A stretch of 64,000 bases of DNA, taken from positions 1,984,001 through 2,048,000 of the forward strand of contig OV884015.1 of NCBI GenBank assembly GCA_930367205.1, written 5' to 3'. A program made the translations under genes and the position numbers. The notes under the pieces were generated by a model. That model did no database searches. It was not told the DNA's origin and saw only the letters and a list, made by a program, of their open reading frames with translations. The DNA comes from Acanthosoma haemorrhoidale. Taxonomy: Eukaryota; Arthropoda; Insecta; Hemiptera; Acanthosomatidae. Within the stretch, counting starts at the first letter, position 1, and every line of letters starts with the position of its first letter. This document shows, piece by piece, positions 36,131-48,356 of this stretch.

Positions 36131-36323
36131 GTTTCACAGTTGTCATTCATTTATTCATTTTTTTTCTTCTCTTTTTCTTTACCTTTTCCCCTTTAACGTT
36201 TCCTTTCTCATTATTCCTTGTTTCCTCAATCATGTACATAAACGCTCGAGTAGATCATGCTATTTCATTTGTGTTAGCTCTCATTTAACCCGGAAATTAG
36301 TTGCTCTAATTTGGTGGGCGGTA
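36131..36323 (+). other. Retrotransposon 3' untranslated region, pyrimidine-rich
   Basis: 193 bp between the Gag-Pol stop and the 3' LTR. From about 36149 to 36228 it is strongly rich in T and C on the coding strand. No frame long enough for an envelope protein is present. Purines gather only in the last dozen bases before the LTR. Confidence 0.8.
36313..36323 (+). promoter_or_regulatory. Candidate polypurine tract
   Basis: GGTGGGCGGTA directly abuts the TG of the 3' LTR, where the plus-strand primer should be. It is short and interrupted by T and C, so it is a weak tract, but it is the only purine-rich run in position. Confidence 0.55.
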
Positions 36324-36928
36324 TGTTTACGCCATTTGCGTAAAATTAATTTCATTTTAATTTGAATTTGCTATTCAATAAATAATTACCCGAAACCATT
36401 CGGTATTTTAGTGAATCACAGACGCTGGCGCTGCCTGCCGGCTCGATCAGAGTTTTTCCCCCCACTTTTGTCACTCGACTGGTAGCCTCATGTGCCTTAT
36501 AGCGTCCTTTTTTGTTCTCTTCAACAGTGGTCAATTTACCCTGTTTTTTCAAGCGTATACTCAACGCCAGTATTTTTCATTTTGTCATTATTCAATTCAC
36601 GATTTCGCAGTCTTGGAGAAGCGACTTTTCAGATTGAATTCAGACACCTGTTGGATGAATCGGAACCTGGATAAATCTGGAGTTTGGGCCCGAATCTCTT
36701 GGTTGTCCGAGTTCAAGAGGGGAGATTCTCACTCTGTCTTCACATCGCAGCAGGTAGGAGTTTACTTTACTGTTTTCATATTTGATATTGTCATTTCTCC
36801 AACAAGACTCTCACATAAATACAGTCCACTTACACTCAAACGTCTAGCTAATTATCCCCCGGCTAATTAGTTTTCGAATCAGCTACCTCGTTTACCAGTT
36901 TAAATTTCAACTGGTGAAATTTCAAACA
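36324..36928 (+). repeat. 3' LTR (605 bp)
   Basis: Identical by eye to the 5' LTR over its full length. The end is fixed by the CA before AGTAC, where 5' LTR and 3' LTR sequence diverge (internal AATTTTTGG against flanking AGTACCATG). AATAAA at 36377-36382 is the best polyadenylation candidate. Confidence 0.96.
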
Positions 36929-36933
36929 AGTAC
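36929..36933. repeat. 3' target-site duplication AGTAC
   Basis: Repeats the AGTAC at 30131-30135 and is followed by the satellite sequence 'CATGAATCTTACGATCG' that continues the interrupted SatA monomer. Confidence 0.93.
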
Positions 36934-37618
36934 CATGAATCTTACGATCGTATAACGTGATACCATGAGTGCTAATGATTAGGCACACTATCTTATTCAA
37001 CATCATTTAATGTTATATTCACTCGTAACTTTAATCATACGATCGTATCACGTGATTGAATAAGTGCTAATGATATGGCACACAGTCATATTCGACATCA
37101 TCTGATGTTATATTCACTCGTAACTTGAATCATACGATTGTATCACGTGATAAAATGAGTGCTAATGATTAAGCACACTATCTTATTCGACATCATTTGA
37201 TGTTATATTCACTCGTAACTTTAATCATACGATCATATCACGTGATAGAATGAGTGCCAATGATACATTATACAATCATATTCGACATCATTTGATGTTA
37301 TATTCACTCGTAACTTGAATCATACGATCGTATCACGTGATACCATGAGTGCTAATGATACAGCACAAAATCTTATTCGACATCATTTGATGTTATATCC
37401 ATCCCAAACTTTAATCATACGATCGTATCACGTGAAACAATGAGTGCTAATGATACATTATACAATCATATTCAAAATCATTTGATGTTATCTTCACTCG
37501 TAACTTTCATCATACGATCGTATCACGTGATACAATAAGTGCAAATGATACGGCACACTATCATATTTGACATCATTTGATGTCATATTCACTCGTAGCT
37601 TTATTCATACGATCGTAT
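36934..37618. repeat. SatA block A10, right part
   Basis: 685 bp, about 7 monomers. The first 330 bp match the sequence after the unoccupied site (56120-56449), including rare forms (CTTACGATCGTA, TTCAACATCATTTAATG, CACAGTCATATTCGAC, GATAAAATGAGTG, GATAGAATGAGTG). The match stops near 37263, where GATACATTATAC replaces GATACAGCACAC. Confidence 0.95.
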
Positions 37619-38626
37619 GATCTTTAACGTTAGCTCTTGCCCTATTATGTTCTCCTGATACCAAAACAAAGAAAACATCTTTAAAAAGTCGAATATTAAC
37701 AAAAATGCGTATTTCATAGCTAGTATGTTAGCTCCTGCCCCATTATGTTCTCCTGATACCTGAACAAGAAAATATCGTCAAAAAGTTGAATTTTTAAAAA
37801 AATGCGTATTTCTTAGCTAGTACGTTAGCTCCTGCCTTATTATGTTCTCCGGATACCAAAACAAAGAAAATGTCATCAAAAAGTTAAATTTTTTTAAAAA
37901 AGAGTATTTTATAGCTGGTACGTTAGCTCCTGAACAATTATGTTCTCCTGATACGAAATCAAGAAAGATATTGTCAAGAAGTTGAATTTTTAAAAAATGC
38001 ATATTTCATAGCTAGTACGTCAGCTCCTGCCCCATTATGTTCTCCTGATACGAAAACAACAAAAATATCGTCAAAAAGTCGAATTTTTAAAAAAATGGGT
38101 ATCTCATAGCTGGCACGTTAGCTCCTGCTCTTTTATGTTCTCCTGATACTAAATCAAGGAAAATATCGTCAAAAAGTCAAATTTTTCGAAAATGCGTATT
38201 TCATAGCTAGTACGTTAGCTCCTGCCCCATCATGTTCTCCTGATACGAAAACCAGGAAAATATCGTCAAAAAGTCGATTTTTTAAAAAATGCGTATTTCA
38301 TAGCTAGTACGTCAGCTCCTGCCCCATTATGTTCTCCTGATACCTAAACAACAAAATATCGTCAAAAAGTTGAATTTTTAAAAAAAATGCGTATTTCTTA
38401 GCTAGTACGTTAGCTCCTGCCTTATTATGTTCTCCTGATACCAAAACAAAGAAAATGTCATCAAAAAGTTAAATATTTTTAAAAAAGAGTATTTTATAGC
38501 TGGTACGTTAGCTTCTGAACAATTATGATTTCCTCATACCAAAACAAGAAAAATATCGTCAAACAGTCGAATTTTAAAAAAATGCGTATTTTATAGCTGG
38601 TACAATAATTCCTGCCCTATTATGTT
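37619..38626. repeat. SatB block B10
   Basis: 1,008 bp, about 10.4 monomers. The first 380 bp match the block at 60388 at an offset of 22,769 bp, including the rare CTCCGGATACC (37849 and 60618). A short minus-strand frame here is fortuitous and appears in both copies because the DNA is duplicated. Confidence 0.95.
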
Positions 38627-39795
38627 AATTCGTAGCTTTGATCATACGATCGTATCACGTAATATAATGAGTGCCAATGATACGGTACACTATCATATTC
38701 GACATCATTTGATGTTATATTCACTCGTGGCTTCAATCATACGATCGTATCACGTGATATAATGAGTGGCAATGATGCGGTACACTATCATATTCCACAT
38801 CATTTGATGTTATGTTTACTCGTAACTTTAATCATACGATCGTATCACGTGATTGAATGAGTGCCAATGATATGGCACACAATCAAATTCGACATTATTT
38901 GGTGTTATATTCACTCGTAACTTGAATCAACCGATCGTATCACGTGATACAATGAGTTCAAATGATATGGTACACAATCATATTTGACATCATTTGATGT
39001 TATGTTCACTCGTAACTTGAATCATACGATTGTATCACGTGATACCATGAGTGCTAATGATTAGGCACACAATCATATTCGACATCATTTGATGTTATAT
39101 TCATTCGTAACTTGAATCATACGATTGTATCACGTGATACAATGAGTGCTAATAATACAGCACACAATCATATTCGACATCATTTGATGTTATATTCACT
39201 CGTAACTTGAATCATACGACCGTATCACGATATTGAATGAATGCCAATGATATGGCACACAATCATATTCGACATCATTTGATGTTATATTCACTGGTAC
39301 CATAAATCACACGATCGTATCACGTGATACCATGAGTGCTAATGATACAGCACACAATCTTATTCGACATTATTTGATGTTATATTCACTCGTAACTTGA
39401 ATCACACGATCGTATCACGTGATACAATGAGTTCAAATGATACGGTACACAATCATATTTGACATCATTTGATGTTATATCCATCCCAAACTTTAATCAT
39501 ACGATCGTATCACGTGATTGAATGAATGCCAATGATATGGCACACAATCATATTCGACATCATTTGATGTTATATTCACTGGTACCATGAATCATATGAT
39601 CGTATCACGTGATACCATGAGTGTTATTGATACAGCACACAATCATATTCAAAATCATTTGATGTTATCTTCACTCGTAACTTTCATCATACGATCGTAT
39701 CACGTGATACAATAAGTGCAAATGATACGGCACACTATCATATTTGACATCATTTGATGTCATATTCACTCGTAACTTTATTCATACGATCGTAT
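38627..39795. repeat. SatA block A11
   Basis: 1,169 bp, 12 x 95 + 29. One monomer has CACGATATTG in place of CACGTGATTG near 39226, which breaks the E-box. The junction that follows is a variant, GATCTTAAACG. Confidence 0.95.
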
Positions 39796-40146
39796 GATCT
39801 TAAACGTTAGCTCTTGCCCTATTATGTTCTCCTGATACCAAAACAAAGAAAACATCTTTAAAAAGTCGAATTTTTCGAAAATGCGTATTTTATAGCTAGT
39901 ACGTTAGCTTCTGCCCCATCATGTGCTCCTGATACTAAAACCAGGAAAATATCGTCAAAAAGTTAAATTTTTTTAAAAAAGAGTATCTTATAGCTGGTAC
40001 GTCAGCTCCTGCCCTATTATGTTCTCCTGATACGAAAACAAGACAAATATCGTCAAAAAGTCAAATTTTTACAGAAATGCGTATTTAGAGCTAGTACGTT
40101 AGCTCCAGTCCCATTATGTTCTCCTGATACGAAAACAACGAAAACA
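39796..40146. repeat. SatB block B11 (short)
   Basis: 351 bp, about 3.6 monomers. The first monomer switches at AAAAAGTCGAATT from the A-to-B edge subtype into an internal subtype (TTTTTCGAAAATGCG), which suggests an internal in-phase deletion. Ends at J2. Confidence 0.94.
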
Positions 40147-40916
40147 ACGATCGTATCACGTGATACAATGAGTGATAATGATTAGGCACACTATCTTATT
40201 CGACATCATTTGATGTTGTATTCACTCGAAACTTTAATCATACGATCATATCACGTGATACCATGAGTGCTAATGATTAGGCACACAATCATATTCGACA
40301 TCATTTGATGTTATGTTCACGCGAAACTTTAATCATACAATCATATCACGTGATTGAATGAGTGCCAATGATATAGTACACAATCATATTCGACATCATT
40401 TGATGTTATGTTCACGCGAAACTTTAATCATACAATCATATCACGTGATTGAATGAGTGCCAATGATATAGCACACTATCATATTCGACATCATTTGATG
40501 TTATGTTTACTCGTAACTTTAATCATACGATCGTATCACGTGATTGAATGAGTGCCAATGATATGGCACACAATCAAATTTGACATTATTTGGTGTTATA
40601 TTCACTCGTAACTTGAATCACACGATCGTATCACGTGATACAATGAGTTCAAATGATACGGTACACAATCATATTCGACATCATTTGATGTTATATTCAC
40701 TCGTAACTTGAATCATACGATTGTATCACGTGATACAATGAGTGCTAATGATACAGCACACAATCATATTCGACATCATTTGATGTTATATTCACTCGTA
40801 ACTTGAATCATACGATCGTATCACGTGATACAATAAGTGCAAATGATACGGCACACTATCATATTTGACATCATTTGATGTCATATTCACTCGTAACTTT
40901 ATTCATACGATCGTAT
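40147..40916. repeat. SatA block A12
   Basis: 770 bp, 8 x 95 + 10, the J2 length class. It contains a local tandem duplication of one monomer type ('CACGCGAAACTTTAATCATA' units at about 40319 and 40414). Confidence 0.95.
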
Positions 40917-42117
40917 GATCTTTAACGTTAGCTCTTGCCCTATTATGTTCTCCTGATACCAAAACAAAGAAAACATCTTTAAAAAGTCGAATATTAACAA
41001 AAATGCGTATTTCATAGCTAGTATGTTAGCTCCTGCCCCATTATGTTCTCCTGATACCTGAACAAGAAAATATCGTCAAAAAGTTGAATTTTTAAAAAAA
41101 TGCGTATTTCTTAGCTAGTACGTTAGCTCCTGCCTTATTATGTTCTCCTGATACCAAAACAAAGAAAATGTCATAAAAAAGTTAAATTGTTTTAAAAAAG
41201 AGTATTTTATAGCTGGTACGTCAGCTCCTGCCCTATTATGTACTCCTGATACGAAAACAAGACAAATATCGTCAAAAAGTCAAATTTTTACAAAAATGCG
41301 TATTTAGAGCTAGTACGTTAGCTCCTGTCCCGTTATGTTCTCCTGATACCAAAACAAAAAAAATATCGTTCAAAAGTCAAATTTTTACAAAAATGCGTAT
41401 TTCATAGCTGGTACGTTAGCTCCTGCCCTATTATGTTCTCCTGATACGAAAACAAGAAAAATATCGTCAAAAAGTTGAATTTTTCAAAAATGCGTATTTC
41501 ATAGCTAGTATGTTAGCTCCTGCCCCATTATGTTCTCCTGATATGAAAATCAGGAAAATATCGTCAAAAAGTTGAATTTTAAAAAAATGGGTATTTCATA
41601 GCTGGTACGTTAGCTCCTGCCCTATTATGTTCTCCTGATACGAAAACGAGAAAAATATCGTCAAAAAGTTGAATTTTTCAAAAATGCGTATTTCATAGCT
41701 AGTACGTTAGCTCCTGCCCCATCATGTTCTCCTGATACTAAAACGAGGAAAAGATCGTCAAAAAGTTGAATTTTTAAAAAATGCGTATTTCATAGCTAGT
41801 ACGTCAGCTTCGGCCGCATCATGTTCTCCTGATACTAAAACCAGGAAAATATCGTCAAAAAGTCGAATTTTTAAAAAATGCTTATTTTCTAGCTAGTACG
41901 TCAGCTCCTGCCCCATTATGTTCTCCTGATACGAAAACAACAAAAATATCGTCAAAAAGTCGAATTTTTAAAAAAATGGGTATTTCATAGCTGGCACGTT
42001 AGCTCCTGCTCTTTTATGTTCTCCTGATACTAAATCAAGGAAAATATCGTCAAAAAGTCGATTTTTTATAAAATGCGTATTTCATAGCTGGTACAATAAT
42101 TCCTGCCCTATTATGTT
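40917..42117. repeat. SatB block B12
   Basis: 1,201 bp, about 12.4 monomers. The final J1 monomer is a hybrid: GTCGATTTTTTATAAAATGCG leads straight to the TGGTACAATAATTCC end, so the usual GAACAATTATGATTTCC monomer is missing. Confidence 0.95.
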
Positions 42118-43286
42118 AATTCGTAGCTTTGATCATACGATCGTATCACGTAATATAATGAGTGCCAATGATACGGTACACTATCATATTCGACATCATT
42201 TGATGTTATATTCACTCGTGGCTTCAATCATACGATCGTATCACGTGATTGAATGAGTGCTAATGATATGGCACACAATAAAATTCGACATTATTTGGTG
42301 TTATATTCACTCGTAACTTGAATCAACCGATCGTATCACGTGATACAATGAGTTCAAATGATATGGTACACAATCATATTTGACATCATTTGATGTTATG
42401 TTCACTCGTAACTTGAATCATACGATTGTATCACGTGATACCATGAGTGCTAATGATTAGGCACACAATCATATTCGACATATTTTGATGTTATGTTCAC
42501 GCGAAACTTTAATTATACGATCATATCACGTGATTGAATGAGTGCCAATGATATGACACACAATCATATTCGACATCATTTGATGTTATATTCACTCGTA
42601 ACTTGAATCATACGATTGTATCACGTGATACAATAAGTGCTAATAATACAGCACACAATCATATTCGACATCATTTGATGTTATATTCACTCGTAACTTG
42701 AATCATACGACCGTATCACGTGATTGAATGAATGCCAATGATATGGCACACAATCATATTCGACATCATTTGATGTTATATTCACTGGTACCATGAATCA
42801 TACGATCGTATCACGTGATACCATGAGTGCTAATGATACAGCACACGATCTTATTCGACATTATTTGATGTTATATTCACTCGTAACTTGAATCACACGA
42901 TCGTATCACGTGATACAATGAGTTCAAATGATATGGTACACAATCATATTTGACATCATTTGATGTTATATCCATCCCAAACTTTAATCATACGATCGTA
43001 TCACGTGATTGAATGAATGCCAATGATATGGCACACAATCATATTCGACATCATTTGATGTTATATTCACTGGTACCATGAATCATATGATCGTATCACG
43101 TGATACCATGAGTGTTATTGATACAGCACACAATCATATTCAAAATCATTTGATGTTATCTTCACTCGTAACTTTCATCATACGATCGTATCACGTGATA
43201 CAATAAGTGCAAATGATACGGCACACTATCATATTTGACATCATTTGATGTCATATTCACTCGTAACTTTATTCATACGATCGTAT
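42118..43286. repeat. SatA block A13
   Basis: 1,169 bp, 12 x 95 + 29, of the same subtype series as 15712-16880. Private changes include CACAATAAAATTCG and CACACGATCTTATTCG. Confidence 0.95.
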
Positions 43287-43319
43287 GATCTTTAACGTTA
43301 GCTCTTGCCCTATTATGTT
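43287..43319. repeat. SatB remnant (33 bp) between two SatA blocks
   Basis: Only GATCTTTAACG plus 'TTAGCTCTTGCCCTATTATG' and TT remain of a SatB block. An A-to-B junction and a J1 junction lie in one partial monomer. The simplest reading is unequal exchange between the shared CTGCCCTATTATG/TTGCCCTATTATG of the first and last SatB monomers, which removes everything between. Confidence 0.9.
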
Positions 43320-43538
43320 AACTCGTAGCTTTGATCATACGATCGTATCACGTAATATAATGAGTGCTAATGATACATTATACAATCATATTCAAAATCA
43401 TTTGATGTTATCTTCACTCGTAACTTTCATCATACGATCGTATCACGTGATACAATAAGTGCAAATGATACGGCACACTATCATATTTGACATCATTTGA
43501 TGTCATATTCACTCGTAACTTTATTCATACGATCGTAT
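43320..43538. repeat. SatA block A14 (shortest)
   Basis: 219 bp, 2 x 95 + 29: one J1 edge monomer and the two edge monomers that precede the A-to-B junction. The internal monomers are gone. Confidence 0.93.
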
Positions 43539-44740
43539 GATCTTTAACGTTAGCTCTTGCCCTATTATGTTCTCCTGATACCAAAACAAAGAAAACATCT
43601 TTAAAAAGTCGAATTTTAACAAAAATGCGTATTTCATAGCTTGTACGTTAGCACCTGCCCCATTATGTTCTCCTGATACCAAAACAAGAAAAATATCGTC
43701 AAAAAGTCGAATTTTTAAAAAATGCGTATTTCATAGCTAGTACGTCAGCTCCTGCCCCATTATGTTCTCCTGATACGAAAACAAGAAAAATATCGTCAAA
43801 AAGTCGAATTTTCACAAAAATGCGTATTTAGAGCTAGTACGTTAGCTCCTGTCCCGTTATGTTCTCCTGATACCAAAACAAAAAAAATATCGTTGAAAAG
43901 TCAAATTTTTACAAAAATGCGTATTTCATAGCTGGTACGTTAGCTCCTGCCCTATTATGTTCTCCTGATACGAAAACGAGAAAAATATCGTCAAAAAGTT
44001 GAATTTTTCAAAAATGCGTATTTCATAGCTAGTACGTTAGCTCCTGCCGCATCATGTTCTCCTGATACTAAAACCAGGAAAATATCGTCAAAAAGTCGAA
44101 TTTTTAAAAAATGCTTATTTCATAGCTAGTACGTCAGCTCCTGCCCCATTATGTTCTCCTGATACGAAAACAACAAAAATATTGTCAAAAAGTCGAATTT
44201 TTAAAAAAATGGGTATTTCATAGCTGGCACGTTAGCTCCTGCTCTTTTATGTTCTCCTGATACTAAATCAAGGAAAATATCGTCAAAAAGTCGAATTTTT
44301 CGAAAATGCGTATTTCATAGCTAGTACGTTAGCTCCTGCCCCATCATGTTCTCCTGATACGAAAACCAGGAAAATATCGTCAAAAAGTCGATTTTTTAAA
44401 AAATGCGTATTTCATAGCTAGTACGTTAGCTCCTGTCCCATTATGTTCTCCTGATACCTAAACAACAAAATATCGTCAAAAAGTTGAATTTTTAAAAAAA
44501 ATGCGTATTTCTTAGCTAGTACGTTAGCTCCTGCCTTATTATGTTCTCCTGATACCAAAACAAAGAAAATGTCATCAAAAAGTTAAATTTTTTTAAAAAA
44601 GAGTATTTTATAGCTGGTACGTTAGCTTCTGAACAATTATGATTTCCTCATACCAAAACAAGAAAAATATCGTCAAAAAGTTGAATTTTAAAAAAATGCG
44701 TATTTTATAGCTGGTACAATAATTTCTGCCCTATTATGTT
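43539..44740. repeat. SatB block B14
   Basis: 1,202 bp, about 12.4 monomers, the recurrent 1,202-bp type. One private change, ATATTGTCAAAAAG, is at about 44180. Ends at J1 with AATTTCTGCCC. Confidence 0.95.
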
Positions 44741-45814
44741 AACTCGTAGCTTTGATCATACGATCGTATCACGTAATATAATGAGTGCTAATGATACATT
44801 ATACAATCATATTCAACATCATTTGATGTTATTTTCACTCGTAACTTTCATCATACGATCGTATCACGTGATACAATGAGTGCCAATGATACGGTACACT
44901 ATCATATTCGACATCATTTGATGTTATATTCACTCGTTGCTTCAATCATACGATCGTATCACGTGATATAATGAGTGCCAATGATACGGTACACTATCAT
45001 ATTCGACATCATTTGATGTTATATTCACTCGTTGCTTCAATCATACGATCGTATCACGTGATATAATGAGTGGCAATGATGCGGTACACTATCATATTCG
45101 ACATCATTTGATGTTATATTCACTCGTGACTTGAATCATACGATCGTATCACGTGATACAATGAGTGATAATGATTAGGCACACTATCTTATTCGACATC
45201 ATTTGATGTTATATTCACTCGAAACTTTAATCATACGATCATATCACGTGATACCATGAGTGCTAATGATTAGGCACACAATCATATTCGACATCATTTA
45301 ATGTTATGTTCACGCGAAACTTTAATCATACAATCATATCACGTGATTGAATGAGTGTTAATGATTAGGCACACAATCATATTCGACATCATTTAATGTT
45401 ATGTTCACGCGAAACTTTAATCATACAATCATATCACGTGATTGAATGAGTGCCAATGATATAGTACACTATCATATTCGACATCATTTGATGTTATGTT
45501 CACCCGAAACTTCAATCAATCGATCGTATCACGTGATTGAATGAGTGCCAATGATATGACACACAATCATATTCGACATCATTTGATGTTATATTCACTC
45601 GTAACTTGAATCATACGATTGTAACACGTGATACAATGAGTTCAAATGATACGGTACACAATCATATTCCACATCATTTGATGTTATGTTTACTCGTAAC
45701 TTTAATCATACGATCGTATCACGTGATTGAATGAGTGCCAATGATATGGCACACAATCAAATTCGACATTATTTGGTGTTATATTCACTCGTAACTTGAA
45801 TCACACGATCGTAT
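44741..45814. repeat. SatA block A15
   Basis: 1,074 bp, 11 x 95 + 29. It holds two local one-monomer duplications (TCGTTGCTTCAATC units near 44933 and 45027, CACGCGAAACTTTAATC units near 45310 and 45405). Its end is unusual: an internal monomer (TTGAATCACACGATCGTAT) joins the SatB junction directly, without the normal TTTATTCAT edge monomer. Confidence 0.95.
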
Positions 45815-46652
45815 GATCTTTAACGTTAGCTCTTGCCCTATTATGTTCTCCTGATACCAAAACAAAGAAAACATCTTTAAAAAGTCGAATATTAACAAAA
45901 ATGCGTATTTCATAGCTAGTATGTTAGCTCCTGCCCCATTATGTTCTCCTGATACCTGAACAAGAAAATATCGTCAAAAAGTTGAATTTTTAAAAAAATG
46001 CGTATTTCTTAGCTAGTACGTTAGCTCCTGCCTTATTATGTTCTCCTGATACCAAAACAAAGAAAATGTCATAAAAAAGTTAAATTTTTTTAAAAAAGAG
46101 TGTTTTATAGCTGGTACGTTAGCTCCTGAACAATTATGTTCTCCTGATACGAAATCAAGAAAAATATCGTCAAAAAGTCGAATTTTTCGAAAATGCGTAT
46201 TTTATAGCTAGTACGTTAGCTTCTGCCCCATCATGTGCTCCTGATACTAAAACCAGGAAAATATCTTCAAAAAGTTAAATTTTTTTAAAAAAGAGTATCT
46301 TATAGCTGGTACGTCAGCTCCTGCCCTATTATGTTCTCCTGATACGAAAACAAGACAAATATCGTCAAAAAGTCAAATTTTTACAAAAATGCGTATTTAG
46401 AGCTAGTACGTTAGCTCCAGTCCCATTATGTTCTCCTGATACCAAAACAAGGAAAATATCGTCAAAAAGTCGAATTTTTAAAAAATGCGTATTTCATAGC
46501 TAGTACGTCAGCTTCTGCCCCATCATGTTCTCCTGATACTAAAACCAGGAAAATATCGTCAAAAAGTCGAATTTTTAAAAAATGCGCATTTCATAACTAG
46601 TACGTCAGCTCCTGCCCCATTATGTTCTCCTGATACGAAAACAACGAAAACA
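45815..46652. repeat. SatB block B15 (first copy of 1.70-kb unit)
   Basis: 838 bp, about 8.6 monomers, ending in J2. Together with the next SatA block it makes a unit of about 1,703 bp that is directly repeated. The second half uses different monomer subtypes from its partner B16 while keeping the length. Confidence 0.94.
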
Positions 46653-47517
46653 ACGATCGTATCACGTGATACAATGAGTGATAATGATTAGGCACACTAT
46701 CTTATTCGACATCATTTGATGTTGTATTCACTCGAAACTTTAATCATACGATCATATCACGTGATACCATGAGTGCTAATGATTAGGCACACAATCATAT
46801 TCGACATCATTTGATGTTATGTTCACGCGAAACTTTAATCATACAATCATATCACGTGATTGAATGAGTGCCAATGATATAGTACACTATCATATTCGAC
46901 ATCATTTGATGTTATGTTCACCCGAAACTTCAATCAATCGATCGTATCACGTGATTGAATGAGTGCCAATGATATGACACACAATCATATTCGACATCAT
47001 TTGATGTTAAATTCACTCGTAACTTGAATCATACGATTGTAACACGTGATACAATGAGTTCAAATGATACGGTACACAACCATATTCCACATCATTTGAT
47101 GTTATGTTTACTCGTAACTTTAATCATACGATCGTATCACGTGATTGAATGAGTGCCAATGATATGGCACACAATCAAATTCAACATTATTTGGTGTTAT
47201 ATTTACTCGTAACTTGAATCACACGATCGTATCACGTGATACAATGAGTTCAAATGATACGGTACACAATCATATTCGACATCATTTGATGTTATATTCA
47301 CTCGTAACTTGAATCATACGATTGTATCACGTGATACAATGAGTGCTAATGATACAGCACACAATCATATTCGACATCATTTGATGTTATATTCACTCGT
47401 AACTTGAATCATACGATCGTATCACGTGATACAATAAGTACAAATGATACGGCACACTATCATATTTGACATCATTTGATGTCATATTCACTCGTAACTT
47501 TATTCATACGATCGTAT
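46653..47517. repeat. SatA block A16 (first copy of 1.70-kb unit)
   Basis: 865 bp, 9 x 95 + 10, the same series as 3331-4195. Private changes: GATGTTAAATTC, CACAACCATATTCC, TTCAACATTATTTGG. Confidence 0.95.
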
Positions 47518-48356
47518 GATCTTTAACGTTAGCTCTTGCCCTATTATGTTCTCCTGATACCAAAACAAAGAAAACATCTTTAAAAAGTCGAATATTAACA
47601 AAAATGCGTATTTCATAGCTAGTATGTTAGCTCCTGCCCCATTATGTTCTCCTGATACCTGAACAAGAAAATATCGTCAAAAAGTTGAATTTTTAAAAAA
47701 ATGCGTATTTCTTAGCTAGTACGTTAGCTCCTGCCTTATTATGTTCTCCTGATACCAAAACAAAGAAAATGTCATAAAAAAGTTAAATTTTTTTAAAAAA
47801 GAGTATTTTATAGCTGGTACGTTAGCTCCTGAACAATTCTGTTCTCCTGATACGAAATCAAGAAAAATATCGTCAAAAAGTCGAATTTTTCGAAAATGCG
47901 TATTTCATAGCTAGTACGTTAGCTTCTGCCCCATCATGTGCTCCTGATACTAAAACCAGGAAAATATCGTCAAAAAGTTAAATTTTTTTAAAAAAGAGTA
48001 TTTTATAGCTGGTACGTCAGCTCCTGCCCTATTATGTTCTCCTGATACGAAAACAAGACAAATATCGTCAAAAAGTCAAATTTTTACAAAAATGCGTATT
48101 TAGAGCTAGTACGTTAGCTCCTGTCCCGTTATGTTCTCCTGATACCAAAACAAAAAAAATATCGTTCAAAAGTCAAATTTTTACAAAAATGCGTATTTCA
48201 TAGCTGGTACGTTAGCTCCTGCCCTATTATGTTCTCCTGATACGAAAACAAGAAAAATATCGTCAAAAAGTTGAATTTTTCAAAAATGCGTATTTCATAG
48301 CTAGTATGTTAGCTCCTGCCCCATTATGTTCTCCTGATACGAAAACAACGAAAACA
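47518..48356. repeat. SatB block B16 (second copy of 1.70-kb unit)
   Basis: 839 bp, ending in J2. Closest in subtype order to 2492-3330 and 9391-10229. Confidence 0.95.

Larger units (their letters stand above)
30136..36928 (+). mobile_element. Complete BEL/Pao-type LTR retrotransposon
   Basis: A 6,793-bp element with direct 605-bp LTRs starting TG and ending CA, a 5-bp target duplication, a candidate primer-binding site, one Gag-Pol frame without stops or shifts, and a short purine-rich stretch before the 3' LTR. Assignment to BEL/Pao rests on the domain order protease, reverse transcriptase, RNase H, integrase, together with family hallmarks: a DUF1759-like Gag core, three successive Cys/His knuckles, YVDD, an integrase WEAGVKSVK block and a DUF5641-like C terminus. 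There is no envelope frame after pol, only 193 bp remaining before the LTR. LTRs compared by eye show no difference, so the copy is young and structurally competent. Its base composition and codon use are clearly richer in GC than the surrounding satellite. Confidence 0.97.

Noticed and set aside
36131..36323. Envelope gene, which would make the element an errantivirus-like retrovirus
   Set aside because: Only 193 bp remain between the Gag-Pol stop and the 3' LTR, and they are a pyrimidine-rich untranslated stretch.
30136..36928. Ty3/Gypsy or Ty1/Copia classification
   Set aside because: Integrase follows RNase H, which excludes Copia. The DUF1759-like Gag, triple Cys/His knuckles, YVDD, WEAGVKSVK integrase block and DUF5641-like tail fit BEL/Pao and not Gypsy.
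37817..38002. 61-codon minus-strand frame, also at 60586-60771
   Set aside because: Both lie in duplicated SatB monomers, so conservation of the frame follows from DNA duplication. Neighbouring SatB monomers have stops in the same place.
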